DNA of 64,000 nt from Schistosoma mansoni. Its lineage: Eukaryota; Platyhelminthes; Trematoda; Strigeidida; Schistosomatidae. The notes beneath the pieces were generated by a model. That model did not search any database. It saw only the letters and a program-made list of their open reading frames with translations, and was not told the DNA's origin. Where the stretch lies: positions 50,137,925 to 50,201,924 of the forward strand of contig NC_031495.1 of NCBI RefSeq assembly GCF_000237925.1, given 5' to 3'. Within the stretch, counting starts at the first letter, position 1. The number at the start of each line of letters is the position of its first letter. Both the position numbers and the translations under genes were made by a program. Of the stretch, positions 34,282-45,676 are shown piece by piece.

Positions 34282-35968
34282 CAATTGTCTAAGCTTATTG
34301 ATAAGACATATATAGTTGACCCTATCAAAAGCTTTTGAGAAATCAAGGTGAATGATATCAACCTTCCCCTTGCGATCAAGGATGCAAGTCTATCTGCCTT
34401 CCGCAGTCAACAGAACGGTTATACAGGAGTGACCCTTCCTGAAACCTTGCTGTTGGGGTGAGAAGTTTAAGACTAGTAAGTAGTCGTGTATAGCATCGCA
34501 TATGAGGGACTCCACTAGTTTTGAAGGTATAGAGAGAAGAGCCACCGGTCGGTAACTTGAGGGTTCACTGTGCCGACCTCCTTTGAAAGTTGGTGTGATG
34601 TGAGTCAGCTTCTAAATTTCCGATAGTTTGTATCGGCACAGAGAGTGTGAAAACATCAGTGGTGTTGCCAGGATTGAGGCTGCAGAATGATCCATATCCG
34701 GACCACGAGAATCGTCTTTTCTTAGGTGCTGCAGTTTACGGAACACCAAGTCAGCACTCAGGTTCACTTAGGAAATTCATGTGCAGGTGAAGCTTTCATC
34801 AGTGTGGTCGATGTGGACCGCTTGAAATGTCCGAAAGTATTGTTCAGCCAAAAGGTTAGCGGCATCCTCGTCGTTATTGGTCGGTCCATTAGGGCCTAGC
34901 AATCGGGAAATTCCAGTTTTGGCCTGTCGAAAAGAGAAGCCGCATAACGGAACAAGCTTTGCTTATTGGAAACAAATTTATCGATAAGCTTGGTCCGGTA
35001 CTGAAGCTTGTCTTCTCCTACTGCCTTTGTCCATATGTTCCTTATATGTTTGTATTGCCTGTACGCGCCGTCGTTATAAGTTCGTTCGTATTCGGCCCAA
35101 CCGAGCCTTTTGCGGCTTAGCAAACAAAGAGTGTGGTTCTTGATGATTATAGGTTGTTTGTAGCTTTTTGGGACCATTTGAGGAACTGAATACCTAATAG
35201 CACATAAGAGCGTTTGCAGTGAGAAATCCCAATGAGCATCCATTCAAGTTGAGGGTGAACATTCCAATACACCTGTTGTAGATAGTCCTGTAAAACTGGC
35301 ACATTCAAGTGTTTGAAATTCTAACGCCTGTTGTTGGTGGGATATCTTAGCTCAGTTTTGTTGACAAGATTGAAGGATAGGATGGCCTGAATCGAGAGGT
35401 CATCGACTAGGAATTCTTCATTTGTGAATACCCAGTCTAAGCACCACGGCGTCTGACTGTTCCTCCGACGAGTTGCCGACTTCACATGTTCGAATAATCC
35501 CAGATCATCAATGAGGTCGAAGAACCGCGCTTCAGTAGAGTTGTCACATCCAATGTAGGTATATCCCACGAAGTTGATTCTAGGAAGATTGAAGTCCCCT
35601 AGAATCAGGATGTGAGAGAATCCGAGACGCGTGTGAGCAAGTTAATTCTCACAGTAAACGATTGTCTTACTCGGTGTCAGCAGTGGGCTTCCTGTAGATG
35701 ACCCCGACTAAACACCTTGAGGTGGTAGACAATCTTACCGAGCACCATACTGATTCATCAAGATTGAGAAGCTCTTGGTTGTGAAGTTGGTGCACCTCCA
35801 GGCATGATCGTATGTATAATGCTACTCCATTCTCAATTCCTGTTTTTCTGTCGTTACGAAACAAAGACATCCCAGGTGTTGCTAGATCCTGGTATGTAAA
35901 CTCAGATGTCCAAGTTTCAGATATTCCTATCAGATGAGAATTATTAGCATTGCTAAGTTCGCGTAGCT
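34282..35968 (-). pseudogene. CR1-like copy A, endonuclease and start of RT
   Basis: Minus-strand segments: SHLIGISETWTSEFTYQD near 35900, GVALYIRSCLEVHQL and VGVIYRKP, the catalytic LILGDFNLPRINFVG near 35590, WCLDWVFTN near 35450, then a linker and RT motif A HLDFSKAFDRV near 34345. Several stops are present. Confidence 0.8.
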
Positions 35969-36235
35969 TTTCGTGCCTATAGGTAACCCTCGTGCTATTG
36001 ATAGAAGAAACCAGAGAAGTAGTGAATAGGTCTTTATTTCGATCTTCGCGCAGTCACAGTGGAGCGTGGGATTATCTGTTCAGACAAACAAAGGCTCTCA
36101 ACATTCCATATAAGATAGTAGGGAATATAACGCTTACAAAAGGTAAGGAAGTGAATGAATACTTGAACAATACTGTTTTAGCATATGCTTGGTTGTTTGG
36201 GGTCAACTCTTAACCAACCAACCTGAGCTGTTACA
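35969..36235 (-). repeat. 3' LTR of the 36-42 kb Gypsy-like element
   Basis: 267 bp. On the minus strand it starts TGTAACAGC and ends CACGAAA, a non-canonical 3' end. It is followed by the target site AGCT (35965-35968). Confidence 0.9.
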
Positions 36236-36250
36236 TTAGCTTCCCCCTAG
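36236..36250 (-). promoter_or_regulatory. Polypurine tract of the 36-42 kb Gypsy-like element
   Basis: On the minus strand CTAGGGGGAAGCTAA directly precedes the TGTAAC start of the 3' LTR. Confidence 0.7.
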
Positions 36251-37788
36251 AATCGACTTCCGTAGGAACGTCGGTTCGATTAACCTATCTATCGATAACA
36301 CCTTCGTTCTATTTCTCATCCCAAGGCGAAATTATCAACTCGCTCACTATTTGACTTACAATCAGTTACGACTAACGCTTTCAATGATAGTCCATGGATG
36401 TCTCTTCATTTACCAGCTTGTCATCTTTGTAGCATGTGATCTTTTCTACAACTATCGCTGACGGTTTGCTGCGTGCTTTCAAGAGAAAGTGTGAGAATGT
36501 GGAATAAGAATATCTGAGGAAGTGCCGCGAGCGGGCTACCCAACACCATGTTGGTGAGGTACGATTTTTCCATGCTCAGACCGGCTATCAGGTGTTTACT
36601 CACCTGCCTCTTGAGTCGCCCTCAAGTAAAAAGTAAAGAAGAGTCTGCTTCAAAGGTTATGGTGAAAATCAAGCAAACCTGAAGAACTGCTCCACTGCCT
36701 GCATAAAATAATAAGATACAAAATGGAAATACATAAATGCAATTGATAATTGTTCCGTTCATGTAAGTGCTTGGCCTCCAGAACGGATTGGTATTCTGGA
36801 AGGAAATAAACATAGTGTAGATATCTTGTGTACGAAGAACCATGAAAACAGCAACAAAACAAAAAAAAACTCTTTTGTAATGCGTATATGTAAAAGGGTG
36901 AACTTGCTAGAAGTTGGACTCTTTAACAAAATCGATCAAGTGCATGACCTTGAGCCAGTGATGACCGCTTTTTACAACTAGGTGCGTAACCAAGGGTGCA
37001 TCAGAGTAATCCACAAAACGGAAACGAATATACGGTTAAGAAGCAAAAAATTGTGTTGAGTATGCGGATCAAGTACAGTTGTGTCAAATACTCTTTTTAC
37101 GTTATTATTAAACCGAGAAAAAAAAGTATATATATAAGCTATTGACATAACATGTCTTTTTTATAACGCTAGTGTTAAGTTCCAGGGTTTTGTATGGGCC
37201 ACTAATAATAATTGGTTCAACGTTAACATAGCCACGATAGTCATATCGTCAGTTCAATGTTATGATTACTTAACAGTTCTTTTATACGTTGTGTTTAAAA
37301 TTAGGTATGTGGAATCAACGCGGCTAAGATAGTAACCTTACAGTAACGTACTGTACCATATCTTCACGGTTATTGATTCTTAAATGTCAGAAATTTAAAA
37401 AAAAATGATGAGAACTTTAATAAGTACTTGACCATAGTAATTGTATCAAGCTACTAAACATATCTTCGACCGAAAACTTTTAGAATTAGTTCATATGGTA
37501 TATATGTATAGCCAGTATAGTTAATTAACCAGAAAAAGAAATTATAAAACTCGCCTGGGTTGCTTTTTGAATTCGTTGTATTTGCCAGTGTAAGTTGTAC
37601 GAGTTTGAATAAAATCCTCAGCCATCGTTTCGGAATACCTAGCTTATGTGTCCAGTATTTAAAAAAAATATTTAACATAACACTTATATATCAAAGGTAA
37701 AAGTTCTGGGGAGTTGTATGTGAGGCGGAATGAAGAAAAAAAATTATTTTTAAGTAGATGCAGGGTCTGATTAGCTACGTGGTTAGAT
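36251..37788. other. Non-coding 3' internal region of the Gypsy-like element
   Basis: About 1.5 kb between the pol stop and the polypurine tract with no convincing ORF. There is no envelope-like frame. Short AT-rich frames here look random. Confidence 0.5.
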
Positions 37789-40700
37789 TTATCCTGCAGT
37801 CGAAACTGTCAACATCCTTGACTGACTAATCGGATGTGCCCAGCGAACCGTTTTAGTCATTTGTAAAGATTTATCATCTTTATATTTTGATTCCGCAATG
37901 GATTTGTCAGTTAAACGATCTAACAACACGTATGGTGGTTCATGATCTAGATAAGCCGGCTTTAGCCTATCAATACTTACTGTGTCGATGTTTCCATGTT
38001 TTTCTATCACGAAATATTTAGATTTTCTTGAGATGACTTTGAAAGGACCTTCAAATGGAGGACTGAGTGGTGCTTTTATTTTGTCACATCTTATCCAGAC
38101 GTGCGTGCAATTGCTTAGGTCTTTAGGTATATATACGGCGCGCGATTGTTCACGAGTATTAATCGGCTTAAGTTTAGACATGTGGTCCCGTAGTTGATCT
38201 ACATAATTTTCTAAATTAAGTTTTTGACTGTTAGTATTAGGGTTAATAAATTCACCTGGTAGTCTCAGAGTTGTTCCGAAAACCAGTTCCGCAGCTGAAC
38301 ACTGTGCGTCAGTTTTGACAGATGTTCGTATTCCCAACATAACTAACGGTAGGAATTCTGTCCACTGATTCGGGTTTGAGTGAGATATAAGAGCGGTTTT
38401 TAGCTGACGGTGAAAACGTTCTACCATCCCATTAGCCTGAGGATGATATGCAGTGCAGCGTATCCTATTGGAGCCTAGAAGTTTAGCCAAGTTATTAAAT
38501 AGTTCGGATTCGAATTGCGCTCCTCTATCCGTCGTTATTGTTATAGGTGTACCAAAAATGGTTACCCAGTTCTGCATGAAAACTTTGGCTACTGTTTCCG
38601 CTGTGATGTCCGCTATCGGGATGGCTATAGGGAATCTGGTAAATCGATCTATGCATGTAAAAAGATAATTAAAACCGTTTGAACGTGGTAAAGGACCTAC
38701 CAAGTCGATATGCACATGGGCAAAACGTGCATCTGGTTGCGAGAAAACACCTATGGGTGAATTTGTGTGACGATTTATCTTTGATTGTTGACATGCTGAA
38801 CACTCTCTAACCCATTTGTGTACATTCTTCTGTAAATTCGGCCATATATATCTGGCATTGATTAGTTTTGTTGAAGCTTTTGCGCCAGGATGAGACAAAG
38901 AATGAAAGTTATTATATATCAACTTTCGCATACTTTTGGGAACGAAAGGTCGCGGCATTGCCTTGGTCGTGTCACAGTAGATTAGAATACCATCGACAGG
39001 TGATGGGAACTGTTTTAAATTAAGACTTGAATTGTTTGTTTTAAGCAGGTTTTGTAATTCTAAATCCTGCTCCTGTTCGTTTCTCAACGTCTCGAAGTTT
39101 ACTGTAGACTGCTGTAGCACGTTTATTTCTAGCCTAGATAAAGCATCTGCCGCCTGATTGTCCTGACCTTTGACATGTCGGATATCGCTTGTGAACTGTG
39201 ATATATAGTCAAGGTGTCGGACTTCTCGAGGTGAGTATTTATCAGCTCTCGCTTTTAGTGCATTCGTTAGTGGTTTGTGATCCGTAAAGACCATAAATTC
39301 CCTGCCTTCTAACATGTGTCGGAAGTGTTTAATGGTTAGGTAGATTGCAAGAAGTTCTCGCCCGAAGGTAGAATACCTTGTCTCTGCTGGAGCGAGTCTT
39401 TTTGAGAAGAAAGCAATTGGTTTCCAGGCGTTTTTAACCAGTTGGTTAAGGGTACCGCCTACTGCTTTATCAGAAGCATCCACCATCAAAGCAAGTGGAG
39501 AAAGAGAATTCGGATACATCAACGTAGTTGCTTGAGCTAGTTTATCTTTAAGCTGTTTGATAGCTTCGACAGCGTCAGAAGACAGTTTGAATTCTTTTGG
39601 TTTTCCTTTTAGTGAATCTGTCAAAGGTTGCATTAATTGTGCACAACCTGGTATGAATCTGCGATAAAAGTTAATTAGACCTAGAAAACTTCTCAGTTGT
39701 GTTAGAGAACTAGGTATGGGATATTGTTTAATGGTGTCTACTTCTTTTTTGATCGGTTTAATCCCTTCTGGGCTTATTGTGTGACCGAGAAATTCTAAAG
39801 TTTGAACACCGAAAACACACTTACTTTGATGTATGTTTATTCCATGTTCATCCAGTCTTTTTAACACTGTTTTTACATGCTGTTCGTGTGATTGCAAATC
39901 GGGGCTGGCAATTAACAAGTCGTCTATATACCCCTGCGCAAATGGCATATCTCGAAGTAGATTGTCTATGAATCTTTGAAATGTCTGTGCCGCATTTCTC
40001 AGGCCGAATGGCATGCGTATAAACTCGAATAAGCCAAAGGGTGTTGTAATAGCTGTCTTGGGGATATCTTCATCAGCCACTGGGATATTGTGATATGCCC
40101 TGACTAAGTCAATTTTAGTGAATATGTTCATACCCTGTAAACCGTTTGTGAAATCTTGGATATGCGGTATTGGGTACCTATCTGGTACGGTTTGACGGTT
40201 GAGGGCTCTGTAATCCCCGCACGGTCGCCAGTCACCTTCATTTTTCTTTGGGACCATATGCAAAGGGGATGCCCATTGACTATCAGAGGGACGGATAATA
40301 CCCAGTTGTAGCATATAATCAAACTCGGCCCTAGCGATTTTGAGCTTATCTGGTGCTAGTCTCCTGGGTTTTGCAAAAACCGGTGCACCTTCGGTTTTGA
40401 TAGTGTGACTTACTTTTAGTTTGTCTTTAGAAGGCTGTGGGTTTGGTTTAGTTAAGTTTGGAAATTCCGCGAGTATATCTTGGAATTTCGCTGTTGTTAC
40501 TGGAGGAGTTTGAATCAAGTTAAGAGAGCTGATGTGACTTTCTTTGCCTTTTGTGTAATACGAAGTTTCTTTTAGTGTTAATCGCCGTTTCTTGGTGTCA
40601 ACTAGAAATTCGTATCTCTCTAGAAAGTCCATCCCCAGTATTGCCAGATCTAAGTCGGCTACCGTGAAAACCCAAGGGAATTGCCTCCTGAACCCCAAAT

Positions 40701-40930
40701 CTAGGGTTAAGTTTTTCTGCCCAAATGTCGCAATTTTAGTTTTATTTGCAGCTTGAAGTGTAATTGATGATATTTCTCGACTAATCTCAGTTTTATTTTG
40801 AGGGATGATGCTAAGAGCAGCGCCAGTATCCACCAAGAAATTCAAGCCAGAGTTTCTGTCTCTAACATAAAACAAGCGACTGTTTTGGCGCCCCTCCTCA
40901 GTCGTCGCGACCTGGGGAGGGGTTACTCGT
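37789..40930 (-). CDS. Gypsy-like Pol polyprotein (protease, RT, RNase H, integrase)
   Basis: Expressed in the -1 frame after gag. The frame is open from the shift site at about 40930, and no ATG precedes the protease. Residues counted from 40875: protease [13 protein letters not shown] (active-site Asp 16); RT with [20 protein letters not shown] and YIDD at 316-319; RNase H with [10 protein letters not shown], the [13 protein letters not shown] block and TDHKPL; integrase zinc-binding HHCC (LSHPGAKAS through CSACQQSK). The integrase core has [18 protein letters not shown] and [11 protein letters not shown], supplying the D, D and E residues. About 1,030 codons, no internal stop. It should support reverse transcription and integration. 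Confidence 0.95.
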
Positions 40931-40935
40931 TTCCC
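40891..40935 (-). promoter_or_regulatory. -1 ribosomal frameshift signal between gag and pol
   Basis: The minus-strand heptamer G GGA AAC (40935-40929) is in the gag frame, two codons before the gag TAA (40925-40923). After a 6-nt spacer, a 7-bp GC-rich stem forms between CCCCTCC (40922-40916) and GGAGGGG (40897-40891), with a loop that can pair further. The pol frame is exactly -1 and open from the slip site. Confidence 0.88.
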
Positions 40936-41768
40936 GCTGTCTTAGAATTATGCTTAGGCCAGGCGCATGGTTGCATGCACTTGGTTGAGTTGACACCAAA
41001 CTTCCAGTGGTACCAACAAAACTGCCCAGGTTGTCTGGACATTTGTGACCTGTTTTGTGACTTGGATCGTGGTCGTTGTGGTGACCTGCTCCTGTTTCTA
41101 TGACCCATTTGCATTCTGGTGACAGCCTCAGTGAGACTCTTAACACTCGCAATGAGTCCTTCTATGACGGGGTCTTTTGCTGATTCTACTTTTTGTGTGT
41201 GATTTATTGTGCCTGGTCCAGTTGGAGGACCTCTCTCCATTATTCTATCGGCTATACGCGCTAAATGAGATAATGAGGTTTCAGGATCTTGTGCATCCAA
41301 ACAGTGTTGGACGTAGCATGGGAGAGCTTGTATCCATCCTTGTTTTAGGACTGCTTCACCCACCGTGTTATCACCCATTAACACTTGGAGGTGACGCAAA
41401 AACTGTGACGGCGACCGATCACCTAGTGTTTCACCTTGAAAAAGTCTTTGGATTCTTTGACTATCTGATAATGATAAACGGTTTATTATCTCTCGTCTTA
41501 AGATGGTGTATGGTTGTGGTAATGGTGGATCTAAAATCAAGTCACGGACTTCTTTGGCAACTGAAGGAGGAAGGATAGAACACAAGTCTCCATAGCGAAT
41601 CCCTTCAGATTTGATATTGTGTCTTGTGAAATAATGCTCTAGTTGAGCAAACCACAACTCAGGATCACTACGATCAAATTCTGGAAGTCGGGATTTCGTA
41701 GTTATAACAGTGTCTATCACCACTGGTGACAAATCCTCCAGATTATGGGTTTCTATTGAGTCTGACAT
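40923..41768 (-). CDS. Gypsy-like Gag, 281 codons
   Basis: ATG at 41768 about 200 nt after the 5' LTR. The capsid-like part contains [20 protein letters not shown] and the conserved [13 protein letters not shown], then [20 protein letters not shown]. It has no CCHC knuckle. It ends with a basic [18 protein letters not shown] stretch and a CWYHWKFG-x-C-x-C motif typical of this lineage. It terminates at TAA 40923 unless ribosomes shift to -1 at the signal listed above. Confidence 0.93.
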   Translation of the reverse strand: MSDSIETHNLEDLSPVVIDTVITTKSRLPEFDRSDPELWFAQLEHYFTRHNIKSEGIRYGDLCSILPPSVAKEVRDLILDPPLPQPYTILRREIINRLSLSDSQRIQRLFQGETLGDRSPSQFLRHLQVLMGDNTVGEAVLKQGWIQALPCYVQHCLDAQDPETSLSHLARIADRIMERGPPTGPGTINHTQKVESAKDPVIEGLIASVKSLTEAVTRMQMGHRNRSRSPQRPRSKSQNRSQMSRQPGQFCWYHWKFGVNSTKCMQPCAWPKHNSKTAGNE

Positions 41769-41954
41769 GAGGTATGTGACAAATATAGCAATAAAGTTAG
41801 CACGAAAAATGGTTACTATAACACGAATAACTTAAGATAATACGGAATAAACTAGTTATATACTCAACTTAGTTTACGGATAATCCGGTCTACTTTTACG
41901 ATTAAGTAAAAAAAAAGATTAATAACAGAAATGAGGTTAAATTGTGTTCAAAAA

Positions 41955-41964
41955 GGGCTCACCA
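41955..41964 (-). promoter_or_regulatory. tRNA primer-binding site of the 36-42 kb Gypsy-like element
   Basis: On the minus strand TGGTGAGCCC starts one base after the LTR end. It differs from the sites of the other two LTR families in this window. Confidence 0.7.
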
Positions 41965-41965
41965 C

Positions 41966-42232
41966 TTTCGTGCCTATAGGTAACCCTCGTGCTATTGATA
42001 GAAGAAACCAGAGAAGTAGTGAATAGGTCTTTATTTCGATCTTCGCGCAGTCACAGTGGAGCGTGGGATTATCTGTTCAGACAAACAAAGGCTCTCAACA
42101 TTCCATATAAGATAGTAGGGAATATAACGCTTACAAAAGGTAAGGAAGTGAATGAATACTTGAACAATACTGTTTTAGCATATGCTTGGTTGTTTGGGGT
42201 CAACTCTTAACCAACCAACCTGAGCTGTTACA
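41966..42232 (-). repeat. 5' LTR of the 36-42 kb Gypsy-like element
   Basis: Same 267-bp sequence as 35969-36235. On its outer side lies a different CR1-like fragment, with flank AGTT rather than AGCT. Confidence 0.9.
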
Positions 42233-42528
42233 AGTTGTTGAATGTCGACGATATCTTCACAGTGGTGTGTGAGGACAAGGTCTATCGATGACGGATTATG
42301 TTCCAAGTCTATATGTGTCGGCTTAACGATACATTGTACAAGTGCACATTGAATAATTGATGACAGAAGGACGCTATCGAAACCCCCACCTGGAGCTGTG
42401 AGCTCTATCCAGTTTATATGGGGTGCATTGAAGTCTCCAACGATGAGACAACATTCTGCTTTACTCCAAGAACAGACGTGTTTTAGGATAAAGTCGTCAG
42501 CGAGACAACACGGACTACGATATATTCC
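42233..42528 (-). pseudogene. CR1-like endonuclease fragment (copy B)
   Basis: Minus-strand frame with IYRSPCCLADDFILKH, CCLIVGDFNAPHINWIEL and SSIDLVLTHHCEDIVDI, the endonuclease part of another CR1-like ORF2. It is bounded by the LTR on one side and the N gap on the other. It is a different copy from the one at 35968-34282, which covers the same protein region. Confidence 0.8.
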
Positions 42529-42728
42529 NNNNNNNNNNNNNNNNNNNNNNNNNNNNNNNNNNNNNNNNNNNNNNNNNNNNNNNNNNNNNNNNNNNNNNNN
42601 NNNNNNNNNNNNNNNNNNNNNNNNNNNNNNNNNNNNNNNNNNNNNNNNNNNNNNNNNNNNNNNNNNNNNNNNNNNNNNNNNNNNNNNNNNNNNNNNNNNN
42701 NNNNNNNNNNNNNNNNNNNNNNNNNNNN
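42529..42728. other. Assembly gap (200 N)
   Basis: Exactly 200 N. It lies between the copy B fragment and a 25-nt LTR end, so repeats probably broke the assembly here. Confidence 0.99.
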
Positions 42729-42753
42729 TAACCAACCAACCTGAGCTGTTACA
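42729..42753 (-). repeat. First 25 nt of a third 267-bp LTR copy
   Basis: Identical to the LTR terminus at 36211-36235 and 42208-42232, cut by the gap. It is followed by AGCT (42754-42757), matching the duplication at 35965-35968. Confidence 0.85.
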
Positions 42754-42757
42754 AGCT

Positions 42758-43500
42758 CATCCATTTTATTTGGTAAACTCGCGGCGTTCATGTATAAGCA
42801 GTTTATGCATTCAATTTGAAACGCATGAGCTTCTTCCTGTGTGTCTATATGAGTCTTACGTGAGTGGACAGGTAGCCTACCTATATAAGGTTTTCTGAGT
42901 TGGTAACCCCTATCCTTTACACGTTTATTTTTATGAAGGCAGTCCACAAGTTAAATTGTCAGCTCCAACTTGCCTTTGTGCTTGATCCTGGCGTCATGTG
43001 GCCTACCCAGATGCATGTGGATTCCGTATGGCAACCGACGTCTGTTGACACGAAAGGCTTCCAGAGTTGCGGCAGCCATATAGGAGGATGAGAAAGTTAT
43101 CTTCATTAGCCGGGTTCTAGAATCTCCGTCCTTTTGGGCTAGTCTCGTCACATGTTGAGTCAGCATGTTATTGAGCTTCAAAGATTGATTGATGAATTTC
43201 CATTTCCTAATATAAGAGTTTGTGCCCCCCAGGGTCCGTGTTTTCCGATACACTTTGTACAATAATATTTCTTCCACGGAAGAACTTCTTGCGAGATTCC
43301 TTGTGGATGTTTCGGATAAGATCGAGCTCAGAATACGGTATGTCAGACAGTATTATTACGTTCCCGTCGGATTTCAGTGAGTGACTGGCTAGCAGGACAT
43401 CCTCTGCGTCGATAGCATTCTTGAATGTTACACAAAGTAGCTTTGGGTGGTTTTGATGCCTAGAGTCCCTTCCCCAAGTGAGCCGTGTGACCGTCAAAGG
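42758..43500 (-). pseudogene. CR1-like copy A, ORF1-like region and start of ORF2
   Basis: Minus strand: two overlapping open stretches, 43497-43207 and 43277-42951, encode a basic protein (VTRLTWGRDSRHQNHPKLL, then RNIHKESRKKFFRGRN, later LPYGIHMHLGRPHDARIKH). They look like a non-LTR ORF1 broken by a frameshift. ORF2 then begins (CINCLYMNAASLPNKMDEL) up to the LTR insertion. Confidence 0.65.
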
Positions 43501-44177
43501 CTCTACTCTAGGGAGTTCAAACTACTCGTTTAATTATCCTCAGAGCATCCTGTAATTTTCTTCCTGCAAGCTGAGGGGAAGGTCAGGGTTGTCTTTAAGG
43601 TTCATGATTATGAGAGAGTCGTCACGAAACGTTATTGATTTACCAGGTTTTCCAGTGCGTCCAGGTTCGGCACCTTGTTGTTTGGAGGTGTGTTGTTACA
43701 TACGGCACACATCGACTTTATTTATAACATATCACTTAGAATTTTCAGCATGAACTTACATCTAACGTGACTAAGTTGGGATCATATAGAGCCCGATAAT
43801 GGAATCTTTGTTGACCTGTTTCAAAACTCACTAAATAAGTAGGTTGCGTGATCTATTTACCTGTTTTTAATAGGTCTATCGGTAATGAACGAACATAAGT
43901 TACTTAGCATAGCTGAGCTTATACCGAAAAGTCGTAATAGAGATATTCAGTAATTCTTATGAGGTGATACGAATAATTTCCAGAGACATCACTATCATGA
44001 GAACACTCATCCATTCTGATTAAAAAAACAAATAGACATTCAGTCGCAGCGAACTAACTGTAAAGTCAAACCAACAAAAGAATATATCGTTTAGTTTAAG
44101 TATGCTACTCACAAAAACACTTGCAGAAGCGCCACTCGGATCTTGCGGTACCTACTATTCATTATCCTTTGTTGGAA
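43501..44177. other. 5' flank of the CIR1-like gene
   Basis: No exon was recognised. The promoter of the CIR1-like gene presumably lies here. Confidence 0.45.
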
Positions 44178-44962
44178 ATGGGGAAAGGATATAATAATTA
44201 TATGTGCAAGAAGTTTTTCCACCCAACAAACTTTGAAAACATAAAGAGAAAGTGGATGGCTGAACAGGCAAACGAGTACGATACGAAAAAGGAACTAGAG
44301 AAACTAAACCAATATCGACGGGAACAAGAAACTCTGGAAAACCGTGTCCTTCTAGGAGATGAAAAAGCTAGGCTAGGCTTAGCTTGGATGTATGACCAGC
44401 CTGCCTTGATGGAAAAGGTTAGTATAGAAGTATACATTAGTAATTATTCCTATAGGAGCAACCTGACGACAAAGAGGTGAAGTTTGAATGGCAAAGGAAA
44501 TTTTGTGCTCCAAGGGAAAGCTATTGCAAAAACTCGTTAGAGATCATAGATCAGCCCTTCGCTATTGAGGTCCGGAACGTGCGATGTATGCGTTGCAAAC
44601 AATGGGGGCATTTAAACACTGATCGTGTTTGCCCCCTTTTTGGTCAGTCTTTCACTAAGGAACCAACGACAAGCGATATGACTGGTCTTGACCAGGTTAA
44701 AAAAAACCTGCAAAAAGAGGGGCTTACTTTGAAGCGGGGAAGTGATCTTGACCGTTTTACATCTGTATTTAGCAAAGCAAAGAATGCACTGGCCAGTGTA
44801 TCAAAGCAAACATCTGAAGAAGAAGATTCTCTAGCCATGGAATTCCTCAAAAACCTCACTGAAAGACAACGTGAAAAGCTACTTAAAAAACTTTCAAAGC
44901 TTTCAGATAAGTCCTCAAAGCAAAGTCATAAATCTAAGCATAAACATTCAAGGAGACATTAA
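44178..44962 (+). CDS. CIR1: CIR1 homologue (CBF1-interacting corepressor), two exons, 248 aa
   Basis: Exons 44178-44417 and 44456-44962 (TAA) are joined across a 38-nt GT-AG intron in phase 0. The protein starts at MGKGYNNYMCKKFFHP, the invariant start of CIR_N-domain proteins, followed by WMAEQANEYDTKKE and the LENRVLLGDEKARLGLAWMY segment. Exon 2 carries KFEWQRK, DQPFAIEVRNVRCMRC and KQWGHLNTDRVCPLFG, a zinc-knuckle-like CxxC...H...C. A Lys/Ser/His-rich tail follows. CIR1 bridges CBF1/RBPJ to histone deacetylase complexes and is also found with splicing factors; the nuclear role here is inferred from the family. It is shorter than the vertebrate protein, lacking most of the long RS/SK tail. 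An upstream in-frame extension without ATG is unlikely to be translated. Confidence 0.93.
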
Positions 44963-45176
44963 GCCTAAATGAAAAGTGGCTCGGAATAATTTAGTTAAGC
45001 TGTACATACTTTCAAGTTATCCTTTTAACTAATTTGGTCTACACTAAAATTATTTATCAAGTATCACTTCTCGAGGCAAATATAATTTTATACATTAAAA
45101 CGCTTCATGCAATATTGTGTATTTGTTACTGAAAAAAACGCAAATAACATTTAGCGTTTATATTCTTATCACCACC
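44963..45176. other. 3' flank of CIR1-like gene
   Basis: AT-rich; no canonical AATAAA is seen close to the stop. Nothing else recognised. Confidence 0.4.
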
Positions 45177-45676
45177 ATTTTTATTTATTTTATTTAGATA
45201 CATGAGTATTGGTACAAGTTGCACCAGATATATATGTGACACAAATCTCATTTGATTTATGTGAGAGCTGTGATAATGCCCAGGTGACCGAACCGAAGCA
45301 GGTGGTTTTCTTAGGGGGCCAGACCCGGAGCCTTTGACCTAAAGGTCTAACACACAAGGCAGTGAAGCATCGTAAGGAGATGCAGTCCCATGGCAGCCGG
45401 TGACCAACGATTGATTCATACGCCTGGAGCCGATGTGCACCATTGGTTTGGAATTAGGGTTTTCCAACTCCCCTAGGTGGACTTTCAGTGTCCACCAACC
45501 CGGTTAAAGGGCTGGACATTCGCTTTTCGTCCTCTCAATTTCGTAAACAACACCCCCGCTACGAGAAGGCAGTGACTAGGACTTCCCTAGCAGAGGCTAT
45601 ATACGCGTGGCCATGTGAGAGCATTTCAAAAGGGAGAGCGGACTCTCCCCACTCTCAGCCATATCAGGGCATTTGC
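45177..45676 (-). repeat. Copy of the 513-bp retroposon family
   Basis: Minus-oriented copy with the A/T-rich (AAAT)n-like tail at its left end. It is collinear with 63008-63520 except for short gaps. The target duplication is not clear. Confidence 0.8.

Larger units (their letters stand above)
35969..42232 (-). mobile_element. Gypsy-like LTR retrotransposon with intact gag and pol
   Basis: Two 267-bp LTRs (35969-36235 and 41966-42232) appear identical. They flank gag (41768-40923) and a -1-frame pol (to 37789), with a primer-binding site and a polypurine tract in the right places. All catalytic residues are present, so the element may be recent and competent. The left flank AGCT matches AGCT next to a partial LTR at 42729-42753, not the AGTT next to the full 5' LTR. 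The right end is therefore uncertain (see findings). Confidence 0.9.
31700..43500 (-). mobile_element. CR1-like non-LTR retrotransposon (copy A) carrying three nested LTR insertions
   Basis: Read on the minus strand: ORF1-like part 43497-42951, start of endonuclease 42947-42758, then a Gypsy insertion. The endonuclease resumes at 35968 and continues to about 34900, RT motif A (LDFSKAFDRV) lies near 34340, then a solo LTR (34277-33953). The RT continues to 33304, then an LTR-gag fragment (33299-31987), and the C-terminal tail ends at about 31706. Target-site duplications are AGCT, TACC and AGAA. Removing each insertion rejoins the host reading frame. The copy is also decayed by stops and a deletion between RT motifs A and C. 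Confidence 0.85.

Noticed and set aside
35992-36213. 73-codon frame repeated exactly at 41989-42210
   Set aside because: It is LTR sequence read on the strand opposite to the element, not a duplicated gene.
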